This document shows positions 5,916-5,939 of a stretch of 5,939 bases of DNA, in pieces. The DNA comes from an uncultured Actinomycetes bacterium (GTDB lineage Bacteria > Actinomycetota > Actinomycetes > Nanopelagicales > Nanopelagicaceae). Location: assembly GCA_903842855.1 (NCBI GenBank), contig CAIMNT010000139.1:1-5939 (forward strand), read 5' to 3'. The notes under the pieces were generated by a model that worked only from the letters and a program-made list of their open reading frames with translations, was not told the origin of the DNA and did not search any database. Every line of letters starts with the position of its first letter. Within the stretch, counting starts at the first letter, position 1. The translations under genes were made by a program, and so were the position numbers.

Positions 5916-5939
5916 GAATGAATAACTTTCATTGGTGGA

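Overview
The window looks like ordinary chromosome from a bacterium of intermediate GC content. My best guess is an actinobacterium with a compact genome. This rests on clear Shine-Dalgarno sites, GTG starts, genes packed a few bases apart, a LacI-regulated sugar ABC operon, and a palindrome resembling the Nur nickel operator of Streptomyces. The taxonomic call is inference; no marker gene is present.

Layout from the left. Bases 1-343 hold no confident gene. There is a short open frame entering from the left edge (1-123), one small hairpin (98-115) and a possible -10 element (290-295). Next comes a plus-strand DHA2-type MFS efflux pump (344-1843). An 81-bp gap follows with a reasonable promoter and a perfect 14-bp inverted repeat (1878-1908), leading into a plus-strand NiCoT nickel/cobalt permease (1925-3118). 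From the right edge, a minus-strand operon runs towards it: an RbsC/FrcC-type sugar permease, a single-domain sugar ABC ATPase and a LacI-family regulator. The regulator and the NiCoT gene converge and overlap by 4 bp at their stop codons.

How the genes work together. The three minus-strand genes form one transcription unit, with gaps of 2 and 5 bases. They make the membrane channel, the motor and very likely the local repressor of a carbohydrate uptake system. Its substrate-binding protein is not in the window and may lie just beyond the right edge. The NiCoT permease imports Ni2+ or Co2+ on its own and probably has its own metal-responsive control. The MFS pump appears to be an independent unit.

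I found no previously undescribed system. The most useful observation is the Nur-box-like palindrome at the predicted transcription start of the NiCoT gene. Two start codons also deserve correction: ATG 344 rather than GTG 194 for the MFS pump, and probably GTG 5905 rather than ATG 5932 for the permease.
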